This document shows, in pieces, positions 1 through 8,511 of a stretch of 35,694 nucleotides of DNA (within the stretch, counting starts at the first letter, position 1; the number at the start of each line of letters is the position of its first letter). The DNA lies in NCBI GenBank assembly GCA_024231375.1, contig JAAEQP010000028.1, forward strand, positions 1 to 35,694, given 5' to 3'. Below the pieces are notes generated by a model. It had not been told where the DNA came from. It did no database searches and saw nothing but the letters and a program-made list of their open reading frames with translations. Source of the stretch: a bacterium. Its GTDB lineage: Bacteria > Hydrogenedentota > Hydrogenedentia > Hydrogenedentiales > SLHB01. A program made the position numbers and the translations under genes.

Positions 1-41
1 CTCAATTCTGAGAAAACCCACAACGAGTAACGGGAGATGCC

Positions 42-833
42 ATGTCCGAAGATACGCCCCCCGCGGGGAGTCAGACGGATGAAGGCGTAGGCGAAGGAGC
101 GGCAACGGAACCTGACGGCGCAAAGCCCGATGAGACACCGTTTTTGAAAACCGCGACATCGACCTACAAGTCACCAGAGGATGCTGTTAAGGGGTTCGAT
201 GAATCCCAGAAAGCACTCTCACGCGTCCAGCAGGAGAAGCACGACCTCAAGCAGCAGTTGGAGCAGGCTCAAAGTCTGGCGTCGATAGCCAAGACGATTG
301 AGAAGCAGACTGCGCCACAGGGGGAAAGTGCGGACGACCGCGAGGCGCGAATTGCCAAGATCACGCAGGAAGTTGCCGATGATCCTGGGCGGGCGGTGGC
401 ACTGATTCTTGAACAGGATCAGGTCCAGCAAGCCGAGGTTCGGAAGTTGCGCGAGGAGTTGGTTGAGTCCAACAAGAAGCGCGACGAGGCATACGACCTG
501 AAGATTGGCGAACTGGCTGTAAACCAGAACCCGGTATATCAGAAGCACCGGGAGCAGGTTGAAGAGGCGCAGACGAAGTACGGGGTTGACCGCGACACCG
601 CGATCAAGATCGTTGCTGACAATACGCCGGATATCGACCAGCCGGATCGACAGGCACCGCCGGGGACCACGGGTGGGCTTCATCGCCCGCCGACCGAGCA
701 GGCGATTACTCAAGAGGTGCGAGCCTCGATGAGACAAAGTCTGGTCGATAACGACGTGGACCCTGAGAGCACGACCGGGAAAGAGATCCTGGCCGAGATG
801 GAAGCGGAGCACAAGGCAAAGGCGGTGGCATAA
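42..833 (+). CDS. Putative capsid scaffolding protein
   Basis: A 263-residue, highly charged, mostly helical protein with an acidic disordered N-terminus (residues 1-35) and a strong coiled coil rich in Gln, Glu and Lys (about 55-85 and 130-180). It has no enzymatic motif. Composition, size and position two genes before the major capsid protein match internal scaffolds that guide procapsid assembly and then leave. The start has a GGGAG ribosome site about 6 bases upstream, and the stop overlaps the next start (TAATG). The function is inferred from position and coiled-coil character, not from a signature motif. An internal core protein is the main alternative. Confidence 0.6.
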   Translation: MSEDTPPAGSQTDEGVGEGAATEPDGAKPDETPFLKTATSTYKSPEDAVKGFDESQKALSRVQQEKHDLKQQLEQAQSLASIAKTIEKQTAPQGESADDREARIAKITQEVADDPGRAVALILEQDQVQQAEVRKLREELVESNKKRDEAYDLKIGELAVNQNPVYQKHREQVEEAQTKYGVDRDTAIKIVADNTPDIDQPDRQAPPGTTGGLHRPPTEQAITQEVRASMRQSLVDNDVDPESTTGKEILAEMEAEHKAKAVA

Positions 834-1540
834 TGGCGGCAAATCCCAATGAAACTGGAACCGGAAGCGAAAACAGGCTAGGTGCCGCACTGGACGCGGC
901 TGCTAGAAATCGAGGACAGGAAGCGACTCCAACGAATCGTGGACTTGAACCGAAACCAAAGCGGAAACGTGGAAGACCGGCGAAACGGACACAAGCCGCC
1001 CCAAGCGCGCCCGCACCAGCAGCCGCACCCGTGATAGCACCGAAACCAGCGCCAGTCACCGCCATGCAGGTGGAAATTGCCCGCGCACGCGCGGCGGGTA
1101 AGGAACGACTGGCTGCGCCGAACCTTGAGGCCTTGAGCCCCACGATGGTGAAGCGCAAACTTGAGGCGGACCACTACTGCCGCGGCCCGAACGCCGAAAC
1201 GCAGTACCCCGCCGACAGGTGGCACGACTTCTGGGATGAATCGAAGAACCAAGAAATGCGCGTGGGCATGGGGTACATCCCGGTGATCGACACCAAGGGG
1301 AACCCGGTCAGAGACGGCCTGGACCAACTGTTCGTCATTGACGACCGGCTACACCAGCGAGGGTTGGAGGCAGCGGCTGCGGAATCGCGGCGGCTACTGA
1401 ACGACGGCTCGCCGGAAGTCGGTGAGAGCAAGAGCGCGAAATGGTCGGATGGCGCAGTTGACGAAGAAATTTCTGTCACGACGGGCAGTGCGGAGGACAT
1501 AGAGAGAGCCGCCGCAGCGATGTCCGACGATGATGGGTAA
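833..1540 (+). CDS. Virion-region protein with an AT-hook-like motif
   Basis: A 235-residue protein translationally coupled to the scaffold-like gene (shared TAATG). Residues 43-52 read KRKRGRPAKR, an AT-hook core (RGRP flanked by basic residues), followed by an Ala/Pro-rich linker (about 53-75). The remainder is a mixed region with YPADRWHDFWDE near 125-140 and a helical acidic C-terminus. AT-hooks bind the minor groove of AT-rich DNA, so the protein may touch packaged DNA or the procapsid interior. That role is inferred, because basic Pro/Ala linkers can mimic AT-hooks. I do not recognise the family. Confidence 0.6.
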   Translation: MAANPNETGTGSENRLGAALDAAARNRGQEATPTNRGLEPKPKRKRGRPAKRTQAAPSAPAPAAAPVIAPKPAPVTAMQVEIARARAAGKERLAAPNLEALSPTMVKRKLEADHYCRGPNAETQYPADRWHDFWDESKNQEMRVGMGYIPVIDTKGNPVRDGLDQLFVIDDRLHQRGLEAAAAESRRLLNDGSPEVGESKSAKWSDGAVDEEISVTTGSAEDIERAAAAMSDDDG

Positions 1541-1561
1541 CGATCAATGGAGAACTGACAA

Positions 1562-2083
1562 ATGGCTGCTACAGTAAAGAGGCAGATGTGGGCGTATTCG
1601 TCCAGTGGGAACGTACCGTTTCCGCGGCGACCGCTCCAGATTGCGGCTTCGCAGGGGTTACTGATCCCCGGCACGCCGATGTACATGAGTCAAGCCGGGA
1701 CGCTGAAGGTGTGTGACACCTCCGATGGCACCGACCTGGTTTCGTACATGCTGGACACGAAGATCACGACCGAACTTTCGGCGCTTGACGAAGTGTACGG
1801 CATCGAGGTGAACCAGGACCAGTTGTGGTGCGTATATCTGGAAACGAGTGATGCGGACACCGCCGCCGTACAATCGTATGTGGGCGAGGAATACGGGCTG
1901 ACCATCGCGACGGGGTCGGGCAAAGTTGGGTATGCCACGCTGGCTATCGACAACGCCAACCCGACGTGCCGTGTCATTGATATCCTCCCGAACAGAGAAC
2001 CCGAACGCGTCACTACCAGCACATCCCCCGGCGTTGCGATTGTTCGCTTCACCGCTTCTGTGCTGACGGGCGAAAAGGCATAA
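1562..2083 (+). CDS. Putative capsid decoration/head-stabilising protein
   Basis: A 173-residue, beta-rich protein with no signal peptide or enzymatic motif. It sits directly before the major capsid gene, where many phages encode a small head decoration protein made in similar amounts. Gly, Thr and Val are abundant and strands alternate from about residue 40 to the end, ending in a strand-like VRFTASVLTG. The start has a modest GGAGA-type site in the 21-base gap. The decoration role rests on size, predicted fold class and position only; no sequence signature was recognised. Confidence 0.5.
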   Translation: MAATVKRQMWAYSSSGNVPFPRRPLQIAASQGLLIPGTPMYMSQAGTLKVCDTSDGTDLVSYMLDTKITTELSALDEVYGIEVNQDQLWCVYLETSDADTAAVQSYVGEEYGLTIATGSGKVGYATLAIDNANPTCRVIDILPNREPERVTTSTSPGVAIVRFTASVLTGEKA

Positions 2084-2092
2084 GGAGATATC

Positions 2093-3025
2093 ATGGCATC
2101 ACTGCAATGGTCAAAACCAGGAACGATGGACAGGGGTTCCTATGTGAACCTCCTGAGTCGCGATTTCGATGTCATCTGGAAGAGAGATGAGCGTCGGGTC
2201 GAGGCACTGGCGTCATACGTGGAGACAATTCAGTCGGGCGGGGAGACTTTCAAAATCTCCAACGTCGGGCAGTCCCTCCCGTTGCCGCAGAAGAACGAGG
2301 ACACGGAAGGGCTCAACTTTGAGCAGCCCGCACCGGGTCACGTCAAGGAAGCGACTCTGTACGGTTACAGGCAGGCCGTCCGCATCACGGACACCATGGT
2401 CGCCGCCGACCGCTACAGCAAGGTCAAGAGCATGGCTGGTGGACTCTCGATTTCGCCCCGGCGAAAGAAGGAGTATCAGCGCGCGAATCTGTTCAACAAC
2501 GGATTTTCGGGCACCGCTGGCGCCGACTCCCTGGCCCTGTTCCATGACTCGCATACGCACGAGAACAACGAGGCTGGCACCTGGGACAACCTGGGGACGG
2601 GCGCGTTGACTCACGGCAACCTCCAGGCGCTCCGCTTGGTGCAGCAGAAGATCACGAACGAGCAGGGGTTCCCTTGCCCGACAATGTCTCGTGATCTCAT
2701 CATCCCCTCCGACCTTCTCCAGAAGGCCACGGAGTTGGTGAGCGCCACGCAGATGCCGGAGAACGCGCTGAATCAGCCGAACGTCCTGATCCGGTCCCTC
2801 AACATCGTCGTTTCGCATCATCTCACGAGCGCGACGGCGTACTTCCTGGCGGGTGATCTCACCGGCGAGGAGAAGGGTCTGATCGAGGCGGAACTGATTC
2901 CGCTGAACGTGAAGGACTGCAAGCCGAGCGACAACCCGGACATCGTCTGGGCGCGGCGCTCCAAGTTCGTGAACGCGGTGTTCTTCACCACGTCGAAGAA
3001 CCTGGCTGGCAGCGACGGGACGTAA
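2093..3025 (+). CDS. Major capsid protein (HK97-fold, Mu gpT-like)
   Basis: A 310-residue protein preceded by the best ribosome site in the head region (AAGGAGATATC). It has features of capsid subunits of the Mu gpT/HK97-fold type: an N-terminal helical arm (about 15-50), a long central helix region ending in RRKKEYQRANLFNNGF (about 123-138), a segment with DSLALFHDSHTH typical of these subunits, and the strand-helix element PTMSRDLIIPSDLLQKA near 200-216 that resembles the A-domain. Position after scaffold and decoration genes agrees. A strong GC hairpin follows the stop. No protease domain is attached, and the N-terminus gives no clear cleavage site. Confidence 0.75.
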   Translation: MASLQWSKPGTMDRGSYVNLLSRDFDVIWKRDERRVEALASYVETIQSGGETFKISNVGQSLPLPQKNEDTEGLNFEQPAPGHVKEATLYGYRQAVRITDTMVAADRYSKVKSMAGGLSISPRRKKEYQRANLFNNGFSGTAGADSLALFHDSHTHENNEAGTWDNLGTGALTHGNLQALRLVQQKITNEQGFPCPTMSRDLIIPSDLLQKATELVSATQMPENALNQPNVLIRSLNIVVSHHLTSATAYFLAGDLTGEEKGLIEAELIPLNVKDCKPSDNPDIVWARRSKFVNAVFFTTSKNLAGSDGT

Positions 3026-3049
3026 GCCGACAACCGACAACAAAGCACG

Positions 3050-3084
3050 GCCCCGTCCCCGGTGCGTAGCGCTTGGGGCGGGGC
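3050..3084 (+). terminator. GC-rich hairpin after the capsid gene, no U-tract
   Basis: GCCCCG, a bulged T, then CCCC (3050-3060) pair with GGGGCGGGGC (3075-3084) around a 14-base loop. The stem is 10 base pairs, all GC. No T-run follows, so efficient intrinsic termination is unlikely. It may protect the 3' end of the abundant capsid mRNA or slow polymerase before the fibre gene, which starts 24 bases downstream. Confidence 0.4.
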
Positions 3085-3108
3085 TGCACTCCGAAGGGGA
3101 GCACTACA

Positions 3109-4596
3109 ATGGGCAAAGAGAAGACAGAGAGTGCGGCATCCGACGATGGATTGGCCGCGAAGGTACGAGGACTGGAGGCACGAGTGAAGGCACTGGAAGA
3201 GGCGTATCCTGCGGCATCACCGCACGCTGGCGAGATTTATGCCGCGAAAAAGGCGGCTGCGGCCAAGGCGGGGCGCGCATTCCTGCCTGTACTCGTGATT
3301 CTGCTGGGCATTAGCACGCTCGTCGTGTGGGCACAGCACGATCTCGTCAACTGGTCACAGGGTAATTCCAGTATCAACGGAGACGCGTGGATACGCACGG
3401 ATGCCGATGGCACGGCGACCATGTATGTTGACCAGATGACCAACGCGACTCTGACCGTGACGGGCACATTCACGGCTGCGAACCTGTCCACAACCACTGA
3501 CGCAGTCACTGGCAGTTGGACGATTGGGACGGACCTCGCTGTGACGAACGGCGACATTACGCTGAAGAACGAGGAGGTCATCGAGAATGACACCGACTCC
3601 GAGGTCAGCGTTACGTTCAATGACAATGCGGCGCAGTTGGGCAAGTTCCAGTTGCAGTCGAGCATTGCGGGTGACGCGGTGGGCGACGACGACGACTTGA
3701 CGGTTGAGTTCATTGCGAACGACAACCTGACGAATGAGAGCGTCTACGCGAACATCAACGTCAACCTGGACGACATCACCACCGGCACAGAGAACGCGAC
3801 GGTCACTATTGGCGTCACGACTGGGAATGTTGTGATAACCGCGCTGACGGTTGCCAATGCGCTCGTGACAGTGCCAACCGCGCTTACTGCAACTGCTGGC
3901 GACATTACCGCGACGGCTGGTACGTTGATAACGGGCGTGGGAGTCGATGGCGTTGGCGCGGTTGATATGGACTATGGCTCCGTTGACATTACGGATCACA
4001 CGTTCATCTCTGACGGCGGCACGGTCGTTCTTGACGGTGGCATTGACGCAAACGAGTTGACTGTCGTCAGCACTAACGCGGTGACGACCAATAGCGTCAG
4101 TGTGATGGGCGTTGTGACGCTCAATGGTGCGGTGACGGCTGGCAGTACGCTGGGCGTTACGGGAGCGACCACATTGGCAGGCGACGTAAATGCGACTGGC
4201 TCAACGCAGACCGCGGGCAAGACCGTCCGGCGCGTGGCGAAGTACGACTACTCATTCGCATCCGATGGCGGTGCGGTAGGCGCGATTTCGCTTGGTAGCC
4301 TGCCTGATAACGCCGTTGTGTTCGACAGTTATATCGACCTCATCAGCGGCATGTTCCCGACGAACGACGCGGGCGCCACCGTGGCAATCACGTGGCAGTC
4401 GGCGGCGGATCTGCGGGCGGCTACGCTGATGACGAACGACTGGCAGAGCGCGGCGCTTCTCGCTACGATTCCGGTGGGGACGGTCGCGACAGCGATCAAG
4501 GCCACGGGTGAGAGCAACGTCGTCGTGCAGATCGGCGCGATGCCGGTGACAGCGGGCGTGTTCAGTGTATTCCTTGAGTACGACATCAGCGACTAA
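3109..4596 (+). CDS. Membrane-anchored fibre-like structural protein
   Basis: A 495-residue protein. I chose the ATG at 3109, which has AAGGGGAG about 8 bases upstream, over an in-frame start at 3073. Residues 15-33 form a short coiled coil, and 57-75 form one hydrophobic span (FLPVLVILLGISTLVVW). The long remainder is Thr/Val/Asn/Gly-rich with repeated short strands, as in beta-helical or trimeric fibres. The last ~120 residues resemble the C-terminal domain of phage head-fibre proteins (alternating strands with SLPDNAVVFDSYID and a final FLEYDISD). A membrane span ahead of a fibre is unusual. The protein could be a head fibre, or a protein shown on the infected cell. Confidence 0.55.
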   Translation: MGKEKTESAASDDGLAAKVRGLEARVKALEEAYPAASPHAGEIYAAKKAAAAKAGRAFLPVLVILLGISTLVVWAQHDLVNWSQGNSSINGDAWIRTDADGTATMYVDQMTNATLTVTGTFTAANLSTTTDAVTGSWTIGTDLAVTNGDITLKNEEVIENDTDSEVSVTFNDNAAQLGKFQLQSSIAGDAVGDDDDLTVEFIANDNLTNESVYANINVNLDDITTGTENATVTIGVTTGNVVITALTVANALVTVPTALTATAGDITATAGTLITGVGVDGVGAVDMDYGSVDITDHTFISDGGTVVLDGGIDANELTVVSTNAVTTNSVSVMGVVTLNGAVTAGSTLGVTGATTLAGDVNATGSTQTAGKTVRRVAKYDYSFASDGGAVGAISLGSLPDNAVVFDSYIDLISGMFPTNDAGATVAITWQSAADLRAATLMTNDWQSAALLATIPVGTVATAIKATGESNVVVQIGAMPVTAGVFSVFLEYDISD

Positions 4597-4609
4597 AGGA
4601 GGGCGCAGC

Positions 4610-5323
4610 ATGAAGGCACTTTGCCTCACACTAGCCCTTCTGGTGGTCGGCGCGACCTACTGCGGGGCGGAACCGGATGCGATCCCGCCCTTCGTACTCA
4701 GCAATGTGTCAAAGGTGGCTGCGGCAGGGGGCGCAGTCACCAGTGCCATTGCACAGAGTGCGTATGTGGACGCCATCGCCATCGACGTGTCCGGCGGCGC
4801 GGCCCTGTCCATCACAAATGGGGCAGAGGACGCATCGCCTGACATCACGGGCTCGTACTTCCTGAACGGGACGTATGGCGTGTCAAACGCCTACCTGCGT
4901 GACGACGGGACGTACAACATCTACTGGACGAACACGTCGTGGTTCATCAGCACCAACCAGGGGTTGATGGATGTCAACGTGTGGTCGAACTCAGCGGGTC
5001 CGGGTGGGATATACACCGCCGCCGTGGTTACCGTCAGCGGAGAGGTTTCGGTGGTGTCATTCATCACCGACATCGACATTGACGTTGAGGCGTTATCAAC
5101 GGGCGGGCAGGCGCCGTCGCGCACCATTCTGGGCGTTGACGATGTCGGGGCCGACGTTGTGTACTACCCGCGCATTCAGGAGCAGACCATCGCCGGCGTA
5201 GTCGTCAGCGGGCAGTACGACCCGATTCCGCTTGTTGCGGATCTGGTGCGCGTGACCGCGTATGACTCATCGAGCACGGGCGTCAGTGTTTCCGTCAATG
5301 TGATACTACGACCTAATCCGTAA
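4610..5323 (+). CDS. Exported beta-rich structural-type protein
   Basis: A 237-residue protein starting at the ATG with AAAGGAGGGC upstream. The N-terminus is a Sec signal peptide: MK, a hydrophobic core LCLTLALLVVGA, then a cleavage region near GAE (about residue 19-21). The mature part is rich in Ser, Thr, Val and Asn, with alternating strands and a C-terminal VRVTAYDSSSTGVSVSVNVIL strand cluster. No catalytic motif is visible. It lies 14 bases behind the fibre-like gene and just ahead of the candidate adaptor gene, so it is likely co-expressed with virion genes. Family not recognised; a surface-exposed head or receptor-binding role is possible. Confidence 0.55.
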   Translation: MKALCLTLALLVVGATYCGAEPDAIPPFVLSNVSKVAAAGGAVTSAIAQSAYVDAIAIDVSGGAALSITNGAEDASPDITGSYFLNGTYGVSNAYLRDDGTYNIYWTNTSWFISTNQGLMDVNVWSNSAGPGGIYTAAVVTVSGEVSVVSFITDIDIDVEALSTGGQAPSRTILGVDDVGADVVYYPRIQEQTIAGVVVSGQYDPIPLVADLVRVTAYDSSSTGVSVSVNVILRPNP

Positions 5324-5334
5324 GGGGGTGCATC

Positions 5335-5739
5335 ATGGCAGACATGGTTCTGACCGCGTATGCGCCCCAACTGCGTCGGATGTATGGCGTGGGCGAGGAC
5401 AACGACGACTTCAACTCCGACCTACTTGCGTCGATTGTAGCCGCCGTCAACCAGATCAACCACGAGGGGGATCTGGCGACACAGATCACGTCGCCCACCA
5501 CGCTTGACAGCACGCTCACCGGGTTGGACGAGAAGTACGACTATATACTGCTCGACGGCGCGGCGGTGCATCTGGGCAAGCGGAACCGCAGGCGCAAGGG
5601 CGACCCCAGCAGCGTGCCCACGTATGCGGAGACGGCGGCTGCGTTTGATGCGGGGGTTGCGATAATTGCGTCGGACATCCGCAACGCCGTGGACGTGGAC
5701 GAGACGGACAACTTTGGCCTGGGCGCCACTTCATACTAG
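5335..5739 (+). CDS. Candidate head-tail adaptor or neck protein
   Basis: A 134-residue mainly helical protein with a GGGGGTGC ribosome-site region. Helices with NSDLLASIVAAVNQIN (about 25-40) and DEKYDYILLDGAAVHLGKR (about 65-83), followed by an Arg/Lys-rich loop, resemble small helical gateway or adaptor proteins under the portal. It sits between head genes and the larger candidate hub gene, where adaptors are normally encoded. No diagnostic motif is present, so the assignment is positional. Family not firmly recognised. Confidence 0.4.
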   Translation: MADMVLTAYAPQLRRMYGVGEDNDDFNSDLLASIVAAVNQINHEGDLATQITSPTTLDSTLTGLDEKYDYILLDGAAVHLGKRNRRRKGDPSSVPTYAETAAAFDAGVAIIASDIRNAVDVDETDNFGLGATSY

Positions 5740-5751
5740 AGGGGGTGCCTG

Positions 5752-6807
5752 ATGGCCGAGCATCAATTCCTGCCGTGGCTACAGTTCGACGGCGCACCGG
5801 GGGTTGACTCCGAGACTGACCCCGTAGACCTGAAGGCGACACACACGCCGGCGGGCTACGGGTTCGATCTTGACACACTGGGGCGGCTGAAGAAGGGCAC
5901 GATTCCGAGCGGTGACACGCGGATTGCCAAGGGCGTGACCATCAGCACGGTCCCGTACATTTGGCACTACAACCGCCTGTGGAACAAGACCAACCGCACC
6001 GCAGCAACTGCGTCGAATACCCTCACATTCGGCGCACCCCTGTACGACGACGTGTACTACGCGCAGGGGCTAGGAAAGATTCCTTTCTCAGAGGATGCCG
6101 CTACGATAGTAGAGTTTCTTCCGTTCGGCGGCGACTCGATGGCAATAGGCAAGAGCACGGGTTCCTACGTGCTGCGTGGCGTGACCGACCCCCGTGGTGC
6201 CGACTTCTGGCGCAAGGGCGACATCATCCAAGAGATCAAGCTGGCGACCGCCGCCAACGCCACCGAACTGGACTCTGTCGCATACTTCAGCGCCGCCGAT
6301 GGTCTGTTCTCGTTCGGGGCCAACGGTAGCGTGACGGACCTGACGCGGCGTGTGCGGGACAGCGTGTCCGACTACGCGAACATCGCATTGAAGCCAGACT
6401 ACAGCAAGAAGCGCATCGTGGGCACGGCCAAGTTCGTGTACGACGCCGAGACTGACCGCCTGTTCAACTTCGCCACGAGCGGGTTCCTGTGGACATCACC
6501 GACCCTGCACGCCCGCGACTTCAGCCCGTTCATAGTGGACCGCTTCAGTTTCGTTATCGAGAACACGAGCACCGACGACCAGACGTTCACCGTGCAGTAC
6601 AAGTTGGAGGAGGACGACTGGTACGAGGAGCACGTGGTGGAAGTGCTCAAGGACACGGGGACGCACACGGTTGTTCATGCGGACGTGTTTGAGCGGAAGA
6701 GCGTGAAGAAGTTCCAGGTGCGGATCACGGCGATGGACGGGGGGTTGGCGGTGAGGGAAGTGCGATTTGATGCGGCGTTTGAACACTTTGATGCGTATGG
6801 CGGGTAG
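5752..6807 (+). CDS. Candidate podovirus tail hub/stabilisation protein
   Basis: A 351-residue beta-rich protein without signal peptide. Repeated blade-like strands occur (TVPYIWHYNRLW about 65-76, SMAIGKSTGSYVLRGV about 125-140, DSVAYFSAADGLFSFGANG about 175-193, DAETDRLFNFATSGFLW about 225-242), ending in a beta-sandwich-like domain (about 250-345). This pattern recalls propeller-type hub or nozzle proteins such as P22 gp10 and T7 gp12. The similarity is structural guesswork from strand pattern and position; the sequence itself has no signature. Confidence 0.4.
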   Translation: MAEHQFLPWLQFDGAPGVDSETDPVDLKATHTPAGYGFDLDTLGRLKKGTIPSGDTRIAKGVTISTVPYIWHYNRLWNKTNRTAATASNTLTFGAPLYDDVYYAQGLGKIPFSEDAATIVEFLPFGGDSMAIGKSTGSYVLRGVTDPRGADFWRKGDIIQEIKLATAANATELDSVAYFSAADGLFSFGANGSVTDLTRRVRDSVSDYANIALKPDYSKKRIVGTAKFVYDAETDRLFNFATSGFLWTSPTLHARDFSPFIVDRFSFVIENTSTDDQTFTVQYKLEEDDWYEEHVVEVLKDTGTHTVVHADVFERKSVKKFQVRITAMDGGLAVREVRFDAAFEHFDAYGG

Positions 6808-6815
6808 GTGTTGAT

Positions 6816-8507
6816 ATGACGGTACTGAACACGACTACAGCGGAAGCGGATGCGGCGTTGGTGCGGCTAGAGGGCGACCCCGAAACCAGCGACTTCACCG
6901 TTGTGCGCGAGTGGGGCGAGATCAACGCGGAGAACGCCGACACGCTGTTCACCGCCCTGAATGCGGTCAGCGAGTACGACAACTCACCGCAGGCGAACAA
7001 GGGCATGGCAGACGGGCAGCAGTGGACGGCTGTGTTCGTCAACAGCAAGGTTGAGGCCATCGAGGGCGGGCAGGGAAGTCAGCGGGTGGTGACGCTGCGC
7101 CAGACGCTCACGAAGGTGACGGGGATTGCCGATTACGCCGCACTGTCAGCAGTGAACCCGCGCGTCATCCGCGACAAGAAATTCATCCACGCACTATCCT
7201 TTGCTGACTGGAAGGCAGACGCACTGTCTGTCGTGCTGGAGTACAAGAACCTGACACAAGGGTCGCTTGCCGTGTGCATGAACACGGTGACGGACGCCAA
7301 CTTGGTCACGGAAGCGGACACCCATTCGGACGACCAGGGCTGGGAGGTCATAGACCGCAAGTTCACGAAAGAGGACGACCGCACGGGCACGTTCCTTGTG
7401 CTGCTCCAAGAACCCAACTACAACGCCTTCGATGATACCAAGGTCAAGCAGACGGGGCTCACGAACAAGGGTGGGTGGGGAGAGAGCAAGACCGAGGAAA
7501 TCAAGGGGTTCGACATCGAGGACTTGGATGAGGCGGTGCCCACCGATGCGGATGCGGATACGGGATATGTCATAACATCCATCAGGTCGCGCGAGGCCAA
7601 CGGTGAGGCGCAACTCACCAAGGTTCAGACGGAGACGACCGATTATTATGATTCCGACAATTCGACGGACGCGGCTGGTGGCGTAACTGCCCCGGTTGAA
7701 ATCACCGAAGTAGAAGCGGTCGCCTTGCGTCCCGCGGCATGGGTATTCAAGTGGTTCCGCGTCAGCCCCGACACGATAGACACCGTGAAGGTGCAGGCGA
7801 AACTCATTGCCAACTACACGGGCGCGACCCCGCAATGGGCTCTCGTGCCATCGGGGGATAACTTCGTAGTAGACCGCGTGGTCACGCGGCGGCACCCTGA
7901 TGGGAGCGCGGACATCACCGCGTATCTAAGGATCTCCGGTCTTACCGTGAGTGCGGACTCCACGGACGGGCGCTATGCGTGGGTGAAGTACGGAACCAGT
8001 ATTCAATATCGCCAGAACAAAACCGTTCCCGAAGACGACGAAACGGAACCCGTTGAATACCAGGAATACCGAATACACTATCAACGTGTAGAGCGGCTGT
8101 ATACGAACAGCAAGGCCCGCGCATATATATGGGCCACCCATAACTCATCGGATGCAGGGGGGGCAAGCAACAAGGTTCCCATTCCGGGTAGCCCCGCGGC
8201 GTCTACAGTAGACGTGACGTGGTTAGACGGGGCGGGAGATTCTGGTTATGCGGACGTTGTTTGGGGGGAATGGAAAGAACGGGAGCATTCGGGGACGACA
8301 AAGTACGTGGCGTGGCGGTGTACACAGGATTATTGGACGAAGTGGTCAAACGATTCAAATGCAGATGTTACCACGACTGCTGTAGACGAAAAATCAGCCG
8401 CGACGATTCAACCCTCGGGAACCGATATTAAGTGGGTCACGAATCTTTTCCGCGTTGATCCCGATACCGCCGACGTGAATGACCCACCTGACGAATCGGC
8501 CACATAG
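6816..8507 (+). CDS. Structural-type protein of unknown function
   Basis: A 563-residue acidic protein, eight bases downstream of the previous gene. The N-terminal half (1-240) includes a stretch with repeated SEYDNSPQANKG and TLRQTLTKVTGIADY segments. The second half is Thr/Asp/Trp-rich and strand-like, with YRIHYQRVERLYTNSKARAYIWA near 420-445 and aromatic-rich strands to the end. No enzymatic motif, signal peptide or membrane span is visible. It lies inside the virion block and may be part of the tail or baseplate-like hub. I do not recognise the family. Confidence 0.45.
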   Translation: MTVLNTTTAEADAALVRLEGDPETSDFTVVREWGEINAENADTLFTALNAVSEYDNSPQANKGMADGQQWTAVFVNSKVEAIEGGQGSQRVVTLRQTLTKVTGIADYAALSAVNPRVIRDKKFIHALSFADWKADALSVVLEYKNLTQGSLAVCMNTVTDANLVTEADTHSDDQGWEVIDRKFTKEDDRTGTFLVLLQEPNYNAFDDTKVKQTGLTNKGGWGESKTEEIKGFDIEDLDEAVPTDADADTGYVITSIRSREANGEAQLTKVQTETTDYYDSDNSTDAAGGVTAPVEITEVEAVALRPAAWVFKWFRVSPDTIDTVKVQAKLIANYTGATPQWALVPSGDNFVVDRVVTRRHPDGSADITAYLRISGLTVSADSTDGRYAWVKYGTSIQYRQNKTVPEDDETEPVEYQEYRIHYQRVERLYTNSKARAYIWATHNSSDAGGASNKVPIPGSPAASTVDVTWLDGAGDSGYADVVWGEWKEREHSGTTKYVAWRCTQDYWTKWSNDSNADVTTTAVDEKSAATIQPSGTDIKWVTNLFRVDPDTADVNDPPDESAT

Positions 8508-8511
8508 AACC

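Noticed and set aside
219..5519. Long reverse-strand frames opposite virion genes
   Set aside because: They are shadows with skewed composition (Arg, Leu, Pro), no ribosome sites and no recognised domain.
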